A stretch of DNA of 51,933 bases from an uncultured Oxalobacteraceae bacterium. Its GTDB lineage: Bacteria > Pseudomonadota > Gammaproteobacteria > Burkholderiales > Burkholderiaceae. Numbering within the stretch: the first letter of the stretch is position 1; every line of letters begins with the position of its first letter. Shown here one piece after another: positions 28,698-37,481 of this stretch. The DNA lies in contig CAMLIL010000035.1 in assembly GCA_946480015.1 (NCBI GenBank), positions 1 to 51,933 of the forward strand, read 5' to 3'. The notes under the pieces are model-generated. The model was not told where the DNA came from. It did no database searches and saw only the letters and a list, made by a program, of their open reading frames with translations. The position numbers and the translations under genes are program-made.

Positions 28698-29468
28698 ATG
28701 GTCATCAAACTCAAAAGCGACAAAGACATCGCCAGGATGCGGGTAGCGGGCAGGCTCGCCGCCGAAGTGCTGGACATGATCGGCGACTATGTGGTGCCGG
28801 GCGTCTCGACCGAGGAACTGGACCAGCGCTGCCACGATTACATCCGCAAGGTACAGAAAGCCACCCCGGCCAACGTCGGCTACCGCGGGTTTCCAAAGAC
28901 CCTGTGCACGTCGGTCAACGGCGTGGTCTGCCACGGCATTCCCAGCCCGGCCGAGATCCTGCGCGATGGCGACATCGTCAACATCGACGTCACCGTGATC
29001 AAGGATGGCTGGCATGGCGACACCAGCCGCATGTTCTATGCCGGCACGCCGAGCGCGGCGGCGCGCAAGCTGGTCGACACGACCTTCGAAGCGATGATGG
29101 CGGGCATCCGCGCCGTGCGTCCCGGCGCGCGCCTCGGCGATGTCGGCCACGCCATCGAGAAGCTGGCCGAAGCGGCCGGCTTCTCGGTGGTGCGCGACTA
29201 TTGCGGGCATGGCATCGGCCGGGTGTACCACGAAGAGCCGCAGGTGCTGCACTACGGCACGCCGGGAACCGGGCTGATCATCAAGGAAGGCATGACTTTC
29301 ACCGTCGAGCCGATGATCAATGCCGGCCAGGAGGACGTGAAAAACCTGGCGGACGGCTGGACCGTCGTCACCGCCGACGGCTCGCTCTCGGCGCAGTGGG
29401 AGCACACGATTGCCGTCACCAAAAACGGCGCCGACATTCTCACGACGTGGCCTGCGCGCAACGCTTAA
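28698..29468 (+). CDS. map: Methionine aminopeptidase, type I
   Basis: Removes the initiator methionine from new proteins. The 256-residue sequence has the five metal ligands at the very positions of the E. coli enzyme: D97 and D108 (NIDVTVIKDGWHGDTS), H171 (YCGHGIG), E204 (FTVEPMI) and E235 (QWEHT), with H79 (VCHGIP) also conserved. AGGTGG precedes the ATG at 28698. It is not beside rpsB/tsf, the usual site of the housekeeping copy, so this is probably an additional paralogue; it lies 85 bp before the Pls-like synthetase gene. Confidence 0.93.
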   Translation: MVIKLKSDKDIARMRVAGRLAAEVLDMIGDYVVPGVSTEELDQRCHDYIRKVQKATPANVGYRGFPKTLCTSVNGVVCHGIPSPAEILRDGDIVNIDVTVIKDGWHGDTSRMFYAGTPSAAARKLVDTTFEAMMAGIRAVRPGARLGDVGHAIEKLAEAAGFSVVRDYCGHGIGRVYHEEPQVLHYGTPGTGLIIKEGMTFTVEPMINAGQEDVKNLADGWTVVTADGSLSAQWEHTIAVTKNGADILTTWPARNA

Positions 29469-29553
29469 AGCCCCGCAGCGAACGCATCGATTGCTATACA
29501 ATTGTTGGCCGGCACTGCTAGACAAGCCAGTGCGGCCAAACTACCTACCCCCC

Positions 29554-32500
29554 ATGACCGATGCCCTCATTGCGCGGCAAGCCCTTGCCGCGCCCAATCC
29601 CGACATTTTGTATGGCTCCGATGAACCCGGCCTGATGCGCGACGAGCTGCTCGCCGATCTGCTGGAAGCCACGGCGCGCCGCACCCCTGAGCACACCGCC
29701 CTGATTTTCGGCGACCGCAAGCTCAGCTATGCCGAGCTCGACCGCTTGGCCGGCCTTGCAGCTTCGCATCTGATTGCCGGCGGCGTGCTTCCCGGACACA
29801 TCGTCGGCCTCTGGCACGAACGCGGCATCGAGCTGCTGGTGATGCAGGCGGCCATCGCCAAGGCCGGCGCGGCGTGGCTGCCGGTCGATCAAGACACGCC
29901 GGTCGAACGCCTCCAGCTATGCCTGGAGGACGCCGGCGCGACCGGCGTGGTCACCAGCGCGGCGCTGGCGCCGCAGATCGATGCCCCGGCCCTGCGGGTA
30001 TGGACGTCGGCGCAACTGCTCGAGCCGGGCGCCGCCAGCCTGACGCGCGAACCGATGTCGCCGGACTCGCCCGCCTACGTGATCTACACCTCGGGCTCGA
30101 CCGGCAAACCGAAGGGCATCCAGATTTCGCAGCGCTGCATCTGCCACTTCTTGCGCAGCGAAAACCAGGTGCTGCAGATTCGGGCCGAGGACAAGGTGTA
30201 CCAGGGCTTTTCGGTCGCCTTCGACATGTCGTTCGAGGAAATCTGGATTTCCTACCTGGTCGGCGCCACCTTGTGGATCGGCCCCAAGGACATCACGGGC
30301 GACCCGGAAACGCTGCCGCGCATGCTGGCGGCCAACGGCGTCACGGTGCTGCACGCGGTGCCGACCCTGCTCTCCCTGTTCAGCGACGACGTGCCGACCT
30401 TGCGCCTGATTAATCTGGGCGGCGAGATGTGTCCCGAGTCGGTGGTGGAACGCTGGTCGCGTCCCGGCCGGCACATGTTCAACACCTACGGCCCGACCGA
30501 GGCGACGGTGTCGGCCAGCTTGGCGCGCCTGCGCCGCGGCGAGCCGATCACCATCGGCACCCCGCTGCCCAACTACGGCTTGCTGGTCATCGATCCCGAG
30601 CAGGTGCCGCTGACGCTCAAGGCGCGCGGCGAAACCGGGGAATTGTGCATCACCGGCCCCGGCCTGGCGGACGGCTACCTCGGCCGCCCCGACCTGACGG
30701 CCGCCAAATTCATCGCCAACCCGTGGAGCCGCGGGCGCCACGACGCGCGCCTGTACCGCACCGGCGACCTGGCCCGGATCGACCCGCATGGCGACGTGCA
30801 ATGTCTGGGCCGCACCGATGACCAGGTCAAGATACGCGGCTTTCGCGTGGAACTGGGCGAGATCGAGGCCGTGCTTGCCCAGCAGGCAGGGGTCGGCACG
30901 GTCGCGGTGCTGCTGAGAAAGGATGACGGGATCGATCAGCTGGTGGCCTACCTCGTGCCCTCGGCCGAGCTGAGCACGGCGGCCTTGCGCAGCGCCCTCG
31001 CGGCGGTGCTGCCGCCATACATGATTCCCGCGCGCTATGAAACCCTGGACCGCATGCCGCGTCTGACCTCGGGCAAGATCGACCGCCATGCGCTGCGCGC
31101 CATGCCGCTCTGCGCGCCCGCCGAGGGTGCGGCCGGCCAGTCCGATGAACCGGACACGGCGGCCGAAGCGGCCCTGTTCGCGGTGCTGGTCAAGCTGTTC
31201 CCGGGCCAGAGCATCCGCCGCGAGCAGGATTTCTTTAGCGATCTGGGTGGCCATTCGTTTCTGGCGGCCCGCCTGGCGTCGGCCCTGCGCGCCAATCCGG
31301 CCTTCGCCCACGTGACCGTGCGCGATGTTTATCAGCATCGCAGCGTCGGCCTGATCGCCGCCGCCATTGGCGAACACGGCGATGCCGCCGCCGCCGAACC
31401 CGACTGGACGCCGCCATCGGCCTGGCGCCGCTGGACCTGCGGGCTGGCCCAGGCGGCCGCGGTGCCGGCGCTGGTGACCTTGCGCATGGCGCAGTGGCTG
31501 GCGCCGTTCTTTACTTACCATTTCTTTACCGGCGATCCGACCGATTCGACCGCGCGCGCCATTGCCGCCTCCATCGCCGTGTTCCTGATTGCCACGGTGC
31601 TGGAATTCGTGGTCGCCATTGCCGGCAAGTGGCTCATCGCCGGCCGCCTGCGCGCCGGTTCCTATCCCTTGTGGGGCTGGACCTATTACCGCTGGTGGCT
31701 GGCCGACCGTCTGATCGAGGGCGCCCCCGCGTATATGCTGAGCGGCTCGTCGCTGCACAACTGGTGGCTGCGCGCACTGGGCGCCAAGGTGGGACGCGAC
31801 GTGATCGTCGGCTCGATCACCCTGCGCGTACCGGACCTGCTGACCATCGGCGACGGCGTGAGCATCGGCAACGCGGTCAACCTCGAAAACGCGCGCGTGG
31901 AGCGCGGCCGCCTGCTGCTCGGACACATCGAGATCGGTGACGACGCCAGTGTCGCCTCGTTTGCCGTGCTTGAAGGCAATACCGCCGTCGGTGCAAGCGG
32001 CCACGTCGAAGGGCAAGCGGCGCTGGCCGATGGCGTGCGCGTTCCCGCCGCGCGGGTGTGGGGCGGTTCGCCCGCGCGCGATCTCGGCCCTTTCGTATCC
32101 CAGCTCCCGCCGCGCCCCGCCGTCAGCCGGCTGCGCCTGACCGGCGAAGCGCTGTTCTTCGTGCTTGGCATCCTGCTCGTGACCACGCTGTTTTTCATGC
32201 CGGTCTTCCCCAGCTTCGTGCTGATCGACTGGCTGGACGAACGCAACGTGCTGCCCTGGCTGATGCGCGACAGCGTTGCCGCCCAGATCGCCCGCTATTT
32301 CGTGCTGGCGTTCCCGGCCAGCGCGGTGCTGATCGTCCTCACGGCACTGGTGTCGTCGGCCATCCGCTGGGGCGCCCTGCCGCGCCTGGAGCCCGGCCGC
32401 ACCGCCGTCCACAGCAAGCTGTATTGTGCGAAGTGGCTGGTCAGCCATATCCAGGAATCGAGCCTGAACGTGCTGCACGGGATTTACGCGACCGTGTTCG

Positions 32501-33564
32501 CGCCGTACTGGTACCGCCTGCTGGGCGCCAAGGTGGGCCGCGATGCCGAGATCTCCACCGCCCTGGGCGTGGTGCCGGACATGCTCACGCTCGGCGACGA
32601 AACCTTCATCGCCGATGCCGTCATGCTGGGCGACGAACAGATCGATGGCGGCTGGATGACCATGTTGCCAACCGTGATTTCCCATCGCAGCTTCGTGGGC
32701 AATGGCAGTTATGTGCCGGACGGTACTGTCCTGCCGGAGGGGGTGCTCATCGGCGTGCACAGCCATGCGCCCGCCAACGAGCGGCTGGCGCCCGGCGACA
32801 CCTGGCTCGGCTCGCCGCCGATTCACCTGCCGGCGCGCGAGCAGGCCGCCGTGTTTCCCGATTCGCTCACGTATCACCCGTCCGCGCTGCGGCGCCTGGG
32901 ACGCACCCTGGTCGAGACCTTCCGCATCGTGGCGCCCCATGCGGTCGTCATCGCGGTCGGGTACACCGTCGTCATGGATGTCATGCCGCTGGCCGGCGAA
33001 GGGCGCTGGAGCCAGGTGGCGATCAATCTCGGCCGCGCCGGGCTGGTCTACGGCATCGGCAATTTCGCGTTCGTCATGCTGCTCAAGTGGCTGTGGCTGG
33101 GACGCTACCGCAAGCGGTCGGCGCCGATGTGGACCGCCTTCGTCTGGCTGTCCGAAGGCGTGACCAATATGTACGAGGGCATCGCCGTGCCCAATTTCAT
33201 GCGCTACCTGCGCGGCACGCCGTGGCTGCCGATCGCGTTCCGCCTGCTGGGCTGCAAAATAGGGCGCGGCGTGTATCTCGATACCACCGACATTACCGAG
33301 TTCGACTGCGTCAGCATCGGCGATTACAGCGAACTGAACGCCCTCACCTGCCCGCAAACGCATCTGTTCGAGGACCGCGTGATGAAGATCGACCAGGTCG
33401 ACATCGGCGCGAAAGTGTACATGGGGCCGCGCAGCGCGGTGCTGTACAGCGCGAAAGTGGGCGACAACGCGCGCATCGGTCCCTTGACACTGGTAATGAA
33501 GGGCGAAGCCATTCCTGCGGCGAGCCGGTGGAGCGGCTGTCCGGCGGCGCCTTCGGCGGCATGA
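29554..33564 (+). CDS. Pls/PosA-type membrane NRPS (putative poly-amino-acid synthetase)
   Basis: A 1,336-residue protein with the layout of epsilon-poly-lysine synthetase relatives. Residues about 40-510 are an adenylation domain (YTSGSTGKPKG at 178-188, FNTYGPTEATVS, YRTGDLARID, invariant K508 in TSGKID). Residues about 535-605 are a carrier domain with the phosphopantetheine serine S568 in DLGGHS. The remainder has several transmembrane helix pairs (SIAVFLIATVLEFVVAIAG; EALFFVLGILLVTTLFFMP; YFVLAFPASAVLIVLTALV) alternating with left-handed-helix, hexapeptide-like segments (GRDVIVGSITLRVPDLLTIG and similar in three blocks). There is no condensation or thioesterase domain of the classic type. 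Such enzymes make homopolymers or acyl-amino-acid products in the inner membrane. The activated amino acid is unknown; the pocket contains D224 and E228. Confidence 0.85.
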   Translation: MTDALIARQALAAPNPDILYGSDEPGLMRDELLADLLEATARRTPEHTALIFGDRKLSYAELDRLAGLAASHLIAGGVLPGHIVGLWHERGIELLVMQAAIAKAGAAWLPVDQDTPVERLQLCLEDAGATGVVTSAALAPQIDAPALRVWTSAQLLEPGAASLTREPMSPDSPAYVIYTSGSTGKPKGIQISQRCICHFLRSENQVLQIRAEDKVYQGFSVAFDMSFEEIWISYLVGATLWIGPKDITGDPETLPRMLAANGVTVLHAVPTLLSLFSDDVPTLRLINLGGEMCPESVVERWSRPGRHMFNTYGPTEATVSASLARLRRGEPITIGTPLPNYGLLVIDPEQVPLTLKARGETGELCITGPGLADGYLGRPDLTAAKFIANPWSRGRHDARLYRTGDLARIDPHGDVQCLGRTDDQVKIRGFRVELGEIEAVLAQQAGVGTVAVLLRKDDGIDQLVAYLVPSAELSTAALRSALAAVLPPYMIPARYETLDRMPRLTSGKIDRHALRAMPLCAPAEGAAGQSDEPDTAAEAALFAVLVKLFPGQSIRREQDFFSDLGGHSFLAARLASALRANPAFAHVTVRDVYQHRSVGLIAAAIGEHGDAAAAEPDWTPPSAWRRWTCGLAQAAAVPALVTLRMAQWLAPFFTYHFFTGDPTDSTARAIAASIAVFLIATVLEFVVAIAGKWLIAGRLRAGSYPLWGWTYYRWWLADRLIEGAPAYMLSGSSLHNWWLRALGAKVGRDVIVGSITLRVPDLLTIGDGVSIGNAVNLENARVERGRLLLGHIEIGDDASVASFAVLEGNTAVGASGHVEGQAALADGVRVPAARVWGGSPARDLGPFVSQLPPRPAVSRLRLTGEALFFVLGILLVTTLFFMPVFPSFVLIDWLDERNVLPWLMRDSVAAQIARYFVLAFPASAVLIVLTALVSSAIRWGALPRLEPGRTAVHSKLYCAKWLVSHIQESSLNVLHGIYATVFAPYWYRLLGAKVGRDAEISTALGVVPDMLTLGDETFIADAVMLGDEQIDGGWMTMLPTVISHRSFVGNGSYVPDGTVLPEGVLIGVHSHAPANERLAPGDTWLGSPPIHLPAREQAAVFPDSLTYHPSALRRLGRTLVETFRIVAPHAVVIAVGYTVVMDVMPLAGEGRWSQVAINLGRAGLVYGIGNFAFVMLLKWLWLGRYRKRSAPMWTAFVWLSEGVTNMYEGIAVPNFMRYLRGTPWLPIAFRLLGCKIGRGVYLDTTDITEFDCVSIGDYSELNALTCPQTHLFEDRVMKIDQVDIGAKVYMGPRSAVLYSAKVGDNARIGPLTLVMKGEAIPAASRWSGCPAAPSAA

Positions 33565-33674
33565 AGGTGACGCTGCTGCAGGGCATGGTGCTGGTGGATC
33601 TCCCGCACCCATCCGGCACCTCCCGTGCGCAAGCCGCGGCGTCGCTGGCGTATGCGGCGATCACGCCCACCTGA
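33561..33674 (+). CDS. Very short reading frame coupled to the Pls-like gene, possibly a remnant
   Basis: A 37-residue frame (MKVTLLQGMVLVDLP at its start) whose ATG overlaps the synthetase stop as ATGA. Pls-like genes are sometimes followed by accessory genes, so it could be the beginning of a lost partner. There is no ribosome site and no recognisable family, and it may be chance. Confidence 0.2.
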   Translation: MKVTLLQGMVLVDLPHPSGTSRAQAAASLAYAAITPT

Positions 33675-33804
33675 CGCTATTTGCCGCCCCCCTGCCGACA
33701 TATCAAAAATGGCATCGGTCACCGGGTTTTTATTATTGGTTCGCGCCCGGCGATTCCAGTACCCTGTAGTGTTATCACTTTATCGGCCGCGCCTGGACCA
33801 TTTC

Positions 33805-35142
33805 ATGATTAAACGCCTTCTGACGATTCCCTTTGCCTTGCTGCTCGCCGCGCCCCTGATGGCCGCTCCAGCCAGCGACTTCCACACCTGGGCTCCGACG
33901 CCACCGATGGGCTGGAACAGCTGGGACAATTTTGGCACGACGATTACCGAGGCCCAGACCAAACAGCAGGCCGACTACATGGCCAGGACGCTCAAGCCGC
34001 ACGGCTGGCAGTATCTGGTCGTCGACATCCAGTGGTATCAGCCCACCGCAAAAGGACATGATTACGAAAAAGGCGCGAAGCTGGCGATGGATGGCTTTAG
34101 CCGCCTCGTCCCCGCGCCGGAAAAATTCCCGTCGGCGAGCGACGGCAAAGGCTTCAAACCGCTGGCCGACTACGTGCATGCCAAGGGACTCAAATTCGGG
34201 ATCCACATGATGCGCGGGATTTCGCGTCAGGCGGTGGAACAGAACACGCCGCTGCTTGGCACCGACGTGCGCGCGGGCGATATTGCCGACCGCAACAGCG
34301 TCTGTTCGTGGAATCCGGATATGTATGGCGTGGACATGAACAAGCCGGGTGCGCAGGCGTACTACGATTCACTCATGAAGCTGGTCGCCGCATGGGGTGT
34401 CGACTTCATCAAGGTCGACGACCTGAGCCGGCCCTACCACCAGGCCGAGATCGAGGCGATCCGCAAGGCGATCGACAAGACCGGCCGCCCTATTCTCCTG
34501 AGCACCTCGCCCGGCGAAACGCCGCTCAGCGCCGGCCCGCATGTCGATCAACACGCCAACATGTGGCGCGTCAGCGACGATTTCTGGGACGACTGGAAGT
34601 CCCTGCGCGATCAGTTCAAGCGCCTGCACGACTGGACCCCTTTCCGCATTTCCGGCGCGTGGCCGGACGCCGACATGCTGCCGATCGGGACCATTGAATT
34701 CAAGCGCCAGACGCGCTTTACGCCGGACGAGCAATATACGCTGATGACGCTCTGGAGTATTGCCCGCTCGCCGCTCATGCACGGCGGCGACATGACGAAA
34801 ACCGACCCGTTCACGCTCTCCCTGCTCACCAACGACGCGGTTATCGCGGTCAACCAGCACAGCGAGAACAACCACCAGCTGTTCCGCACCGAGGATGGTT
34901 TGATCGCCTGGACAGCGGATGTTCCGAAGTCCAGGGATAAATACCTGGCGCTCTTCAATACGCGCGATGGGGCGCAGGGCGCAACGGTGCGCGTCCCAGT
35001 GAAACTGGCCGACATCGGCTTTGGCGGCGCGGCGCGGGTACGCGATTTGTGGACTGGCAAAGACCTCGGCGCCGGCGCTGACTTCGCGCCCGAGGTACCG
35101 TTCCACGGCGCGCGCCTGTTCCGCGTGAGCGCGCCCCGCTGA
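33805..35142 (+). CDS. Secreted alpha-galactosidase-like glycoside hydrolase, family 27
   Basis: A 445-residue enzyme with a signal peptide (LLTIPFALLLAAPLMAAP). The GH27 barrel starts with PPMGWNSWDNFGTTI (residues 33-47). The nucleophile is D205 in FIKVDD and the acid/base is D258 in MWRVSDDFWDDW; PDADMLPIG (about 287-295) is the usual DPDML-type motif. A C-terminal beta-sandwich domain follows from about residue 360. Related enzymes act on alpha-galactosides or beta-arabinopyranosides. The ribosome site is poor. It is convergent with the GH43 gene, with 69 bp between. Confidence 0.9.
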   Translation: MIKRLLTIPFALLLAAPLMAAPASDFHTWAPTPPMGWNSWDNFGTTITEAQTKQQADYMARTLKPHGWQYLVVDIQWYQPTAKGHDYEKGAKLAMDGFSRLVPAPEKFPSASDGKGFKPLADYVHAKGLKFGIHMMRGISRQAVEQNTPLLGTDVRAGDIADRNSVCSWNPDMYGVDMNKPGAQAYYDSLMKLVAAWGVDFIKVDDLSRPYHQAEIEAIRKAIDKTGRPILLSTSPGETPLSAGPHVDQHANMWRVSDDFWDDWKSLRDQFKRLHDWTPFRISGAWPDADMLPIGTIEFKRQTRFTPDEQYTLMTLWSIARSPLMHGGDMTKTDPFTLSLLTNDAVIAVNQHSENNHQLFRTEDGLIAWTADVPKSRDKYLALFNTRDGAQGATVRVPVKLADIGFGGAARVRDLWTGKDLGAGADFAPEVPFHGARLFRVSAPR

Positions 35143-35211
35143 CGGAGAGGTCCGCGCCGGCGCACAAGAAATAAGACATTGGCAGCCCGGCGAGCTTGGG
35201 ATCGTCGGCTG

Positions 35212-36246
35212 CTAGCGGGCGCTCGGCCAGCGCGTGGTGACTGCCCGATACTCTTGCGCCGAGAGGTTCAGGATCGAACCGTGGCGCTTCTTGCTCTTGC
35301 CCATCGAATACTCGGCCGGATCCAATATCCTGAACTTGCTCGCGTCGGATAAATTCGACGACGCCAGGAACAGATAGCCTTTGCCGGCGGCATACTGATC
35401 GACCCACAGCCCCCACTGATTGGAATTATTCAGTTTATACAGGATCGGCCCTTCGACCTGCTTGCCGGTCAATCCGACCGAGCGCAGATCGCCGATCGTC
35501 GTCCACTTGCCCAATATGCTGTCGCTGCCTTCCAGGGTGATCTGGCCGTCGCCGGAGGCGCGGTAATATTGGTAGCCGGTGCTGCGGTCGTTCAGCTTCA
35601 CGATCTGGGTATCGATGATGGCGGTCTCGCCGGGCCGGTCGATATACAGCTGGGACGGCGTAAACGTCACGAAGTCGCGCGTCCTGGAATAATAGATGCG
35701 TGCCTTGTCGATACCGTTCGCCGGCGAAATCGTGGCCCAGTAGACGATGTAGTCGCCGCTGGCCTCGTCATAGATCGCTTCCGGCGCCCAGGCGCATCCC
35801 GCACCGGGGATATTGCCCGCAACGTCGACCTTGCGCGGTGCCGACCAGTGCACCAGATCGGTCGATTCGTAGATGATCAGGGAGGTGCTGCCATGGTGCA
35901 TGGCCGCATCCCAGCCCTTGCCACTGGCGATGCGCAAGTCGGTCGCCAGAATGTAGAATTTCTTGCCGCCTTGCGCACGGACGATGGCGGGATCGCGTAC
36001 CCCCTTCTCGCCGAGGTCCGTGCGCAAGACCGGTTTGGAATCGTTGAGATCTTCCCAGTGCAGCCCATCCTTGCTGGCAGCGAAGTAAATCTGTTCGCCA
36101 TCGGCGCCTTCGCCCGTGAAATACACCAGCAGGTAGCCGGCCTGGGGACTGGCCGCAAACGCGGCCGTGTTCAGCATCAACAGCGCGCCGGCAAGTACGC
36201 CTGCCATCAGCGTCCCCAGTCCAAATTTCCTTCTATCTGACCACAT
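35212..36246 (-). CDS. Secreted glycoside hydrolase family 43 protein
   Basis: A 344-residue exported five-bladed propeller enzyme of GH43 type (arabinanase/arabinofuranosidase-like). Visible family phrases are YLLVYFTGE near the start, KGVRDPAIVRAQGGKKFYILATDL (general-base region), GAGCAWAPEAIYDEASGDYIVYWAT (middle catalytic Asp/pKa-modulator region) and KQVEGPILYKLN (acid Glu in VEGP). A TTGGAGCTGAAA site supports the start at 36246 over ATGs at 36270 and 36267. With the GH27 and GH2 genes it suggests degradation of galactose- or arabinose-decorated plant polysaccharide, though the three are not one operon. Confidence 0.85.
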   Translation of the reverse strand: MWSDRRKFGLGTLMAGVLAGALLMLNTAAFAASPQAGYLLVYFTGEGADGEQIYFAASKDGLHWEDLNDSKPVLRTDLGEKGVRDPAIVRAQGGKKFYILATDLRIASGKGWDAAMHHGSTSLIIYESTDLVHWSAPRKVDVAGNIPGAGCAWAPEAIYDEASGDYIVYWATISPANGIDKARIYYSRTRDFVTFTPSQLYIDRPGETAIIDTQIVKLNDRSTGYQYYRASGDGQITLEGSDSILGKWTTIGDLRSVGLTGKQVEGPILYKLNNSNQWGLWVDQYAAGKGYLFLASSNLSDASKFRILDPAEYSMGKSKKRHGSILNLSAQEYRAVTTRWPSAR

Positions 36247-36397
36247 TTTCAGCTCCAATAAGTTCATCAAATCGCTGCGCGAGCGACATACTAGCGCGCT
36301 ATCGGCAACACATTCAAATCACTTATTTCCAGCGTTCCATACGCATTTTTGTATGGCGGGCCTTGTCGTACACGGCCTGGCGCTCGGGCAGCGCTGG

Positions 36398-37459
36398 CTA
36401 TTGCGGCGCAGCCGCCCCGCGCCTGACGCCGGTCACCTCGATGTCGACGCGGCGGTTCGGCTGCAGGCAGGCGATCAAGGCGGAACGCGGCGCAACCCCG
36501 GTACACGCTTCGATCTGCCCGGCCTTGCCCTTGCCGCTGCTGGCGATGCTGCCGGTATAGCCCTTCGACTGCAGATATTGCTTGACCGTGGAGGCGCGCC
36601 GTTCGGATAGCGCCTGGTTGTAGGCCACACCGCCAAGCCGGTCGGTATAGCCGACCAGGCTGATACTGTCGATCCGCGCATAGCCGCGCTTGAACTGGTC
36701 CATCATGGCGTCGATGCGCGCGCGGCCGGCGGGCAACAGGTCGGCCAGGCCGGACTTGTCGAAAGCGAACAGGGCGTCGGCGGCCAGGCTCAGTTTGTCG
36801 ATTGTCGGCGCCGGGTCCGGAGCCGGCGCGCAAACCGGGGTGGCGGCGGGCGCGCAGGCGGCGGGCTGCAGCGGGGCCGGCGGCGATGCGGCGCCGCACC
36901 GCTCGGCGGCGGCGTGGGCGTCGCTCGCTTTTTGCTCGGCGATCTGGATGTAGGGGTTGGCGTGGCGCCAGCCTTGCTGGGCATACTCGTTGCCGGCGTG
37001 GACCAGCTCGACCTCGCCGCAGGCAATCTGCTGCGCCGCGCACTGCTGGCCGGGGCCGGCGCGCAGCGCGGCAAAGCGCGCCCACAGGTCTTCGCGCAGG
37101 CGGGTGGCGCCATTGACCAGCGGGGTCTGCTCGCCGGGGTTGGGGGACTGGCCCGCTTCCAGCGCCGCCACGATCCGTGCGCTCTGCTCGAACGCCTCGG
37201 CCGGAAAGGCCGAGCGGTCGTTGCGCGTGTACTCGTGCAGCGACACGTCGAGCCAGCACTGGGCTTTGGACAGGTAGTAGCCGGCCACGGGCAGGCCCTT
37301 GTCGTTGAGTCCCTTGATCCGGCCTTGCAGCGCGGCGTACTGCTGGTGGTCGGCCGCGATCGCCTGGTCGCTGATGCGCGCGCCGGGTGCGTTGAGTTCG
37401 CCGGCCTGGGCGGCGCCGGCGGCAAGCAGGACGGCGTAGAGGAATGCTTGATTGGTCAT
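36398..37459 (-). CDS. OmpA family protein
   Basis: A 353-residue envelope protein. A signal peptide (AFLYAVLLAAGAAQA) is followed by an alpha-helical N-terminal domain (about residues 20-190, ISDQAIAADHQQYAALQGRI onward), a Pro/Ala/Cys-rich linker, and a C-terminal OmpA peptidoglycan-binding domain (about 225-345). The domain shows ALFAFDKSGL, the core LVGYTDRLGGVAYNQALSERRA and a closing CLQPNRRVDIEV. It would tether an outer-membrane assembly to peptidoglycan. It is 22 bp downstream of the barrel gene and is the last gene of the leftward operon with the giant repeat protein. Confidence 0.88.
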   Translation of the reverse strand: MTNQAFLYAVLLAAGAAQAGELNAPGARISDQAIAADHQQYAALQGRIKGLNDKGLPVAGYYLSKAQCWLDVSLHEYTRNDRSAFPAEAFEQSARIVAALEAGQSPNPGEQTPLVNGATRLREDLWARFAALRAGPGQQCAAQQIACGEVELVHAGNEYAQQGWRHANPYIQIAEQKASDAHAAAERCGAASPPAPLQPAACAPAATPVCAPAPDPAPTIDKLSLAADALFAFDKSGLADLLPAGRARIDAMMDQFKRGYARIDSISLVGYTDRLGGVAYNQALSERRASTVKQYLQSKGYTGSIASSGKGKAGQIEACTGVAPRSALIACLQPNRRVDIEVTGVRRGAAAPQ

Positions 37460-37481
37460 GGTGTCGGTCTTTCGGTCGGTG

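Noticed and set aside
29917..33612. A 1,231-codon minus-strand frame opposite the Pls-like gene
   Set aside because: No domain content; adenylation and carrier motifs are on the plus strand. It is a by-product of high GC at third positions.
33324..33722. A minus-strand gene in the gap after the Pls-like gene
   Set aside because: Overlaps the synthetase 3' end, has no ribosome site and no family resemblance.
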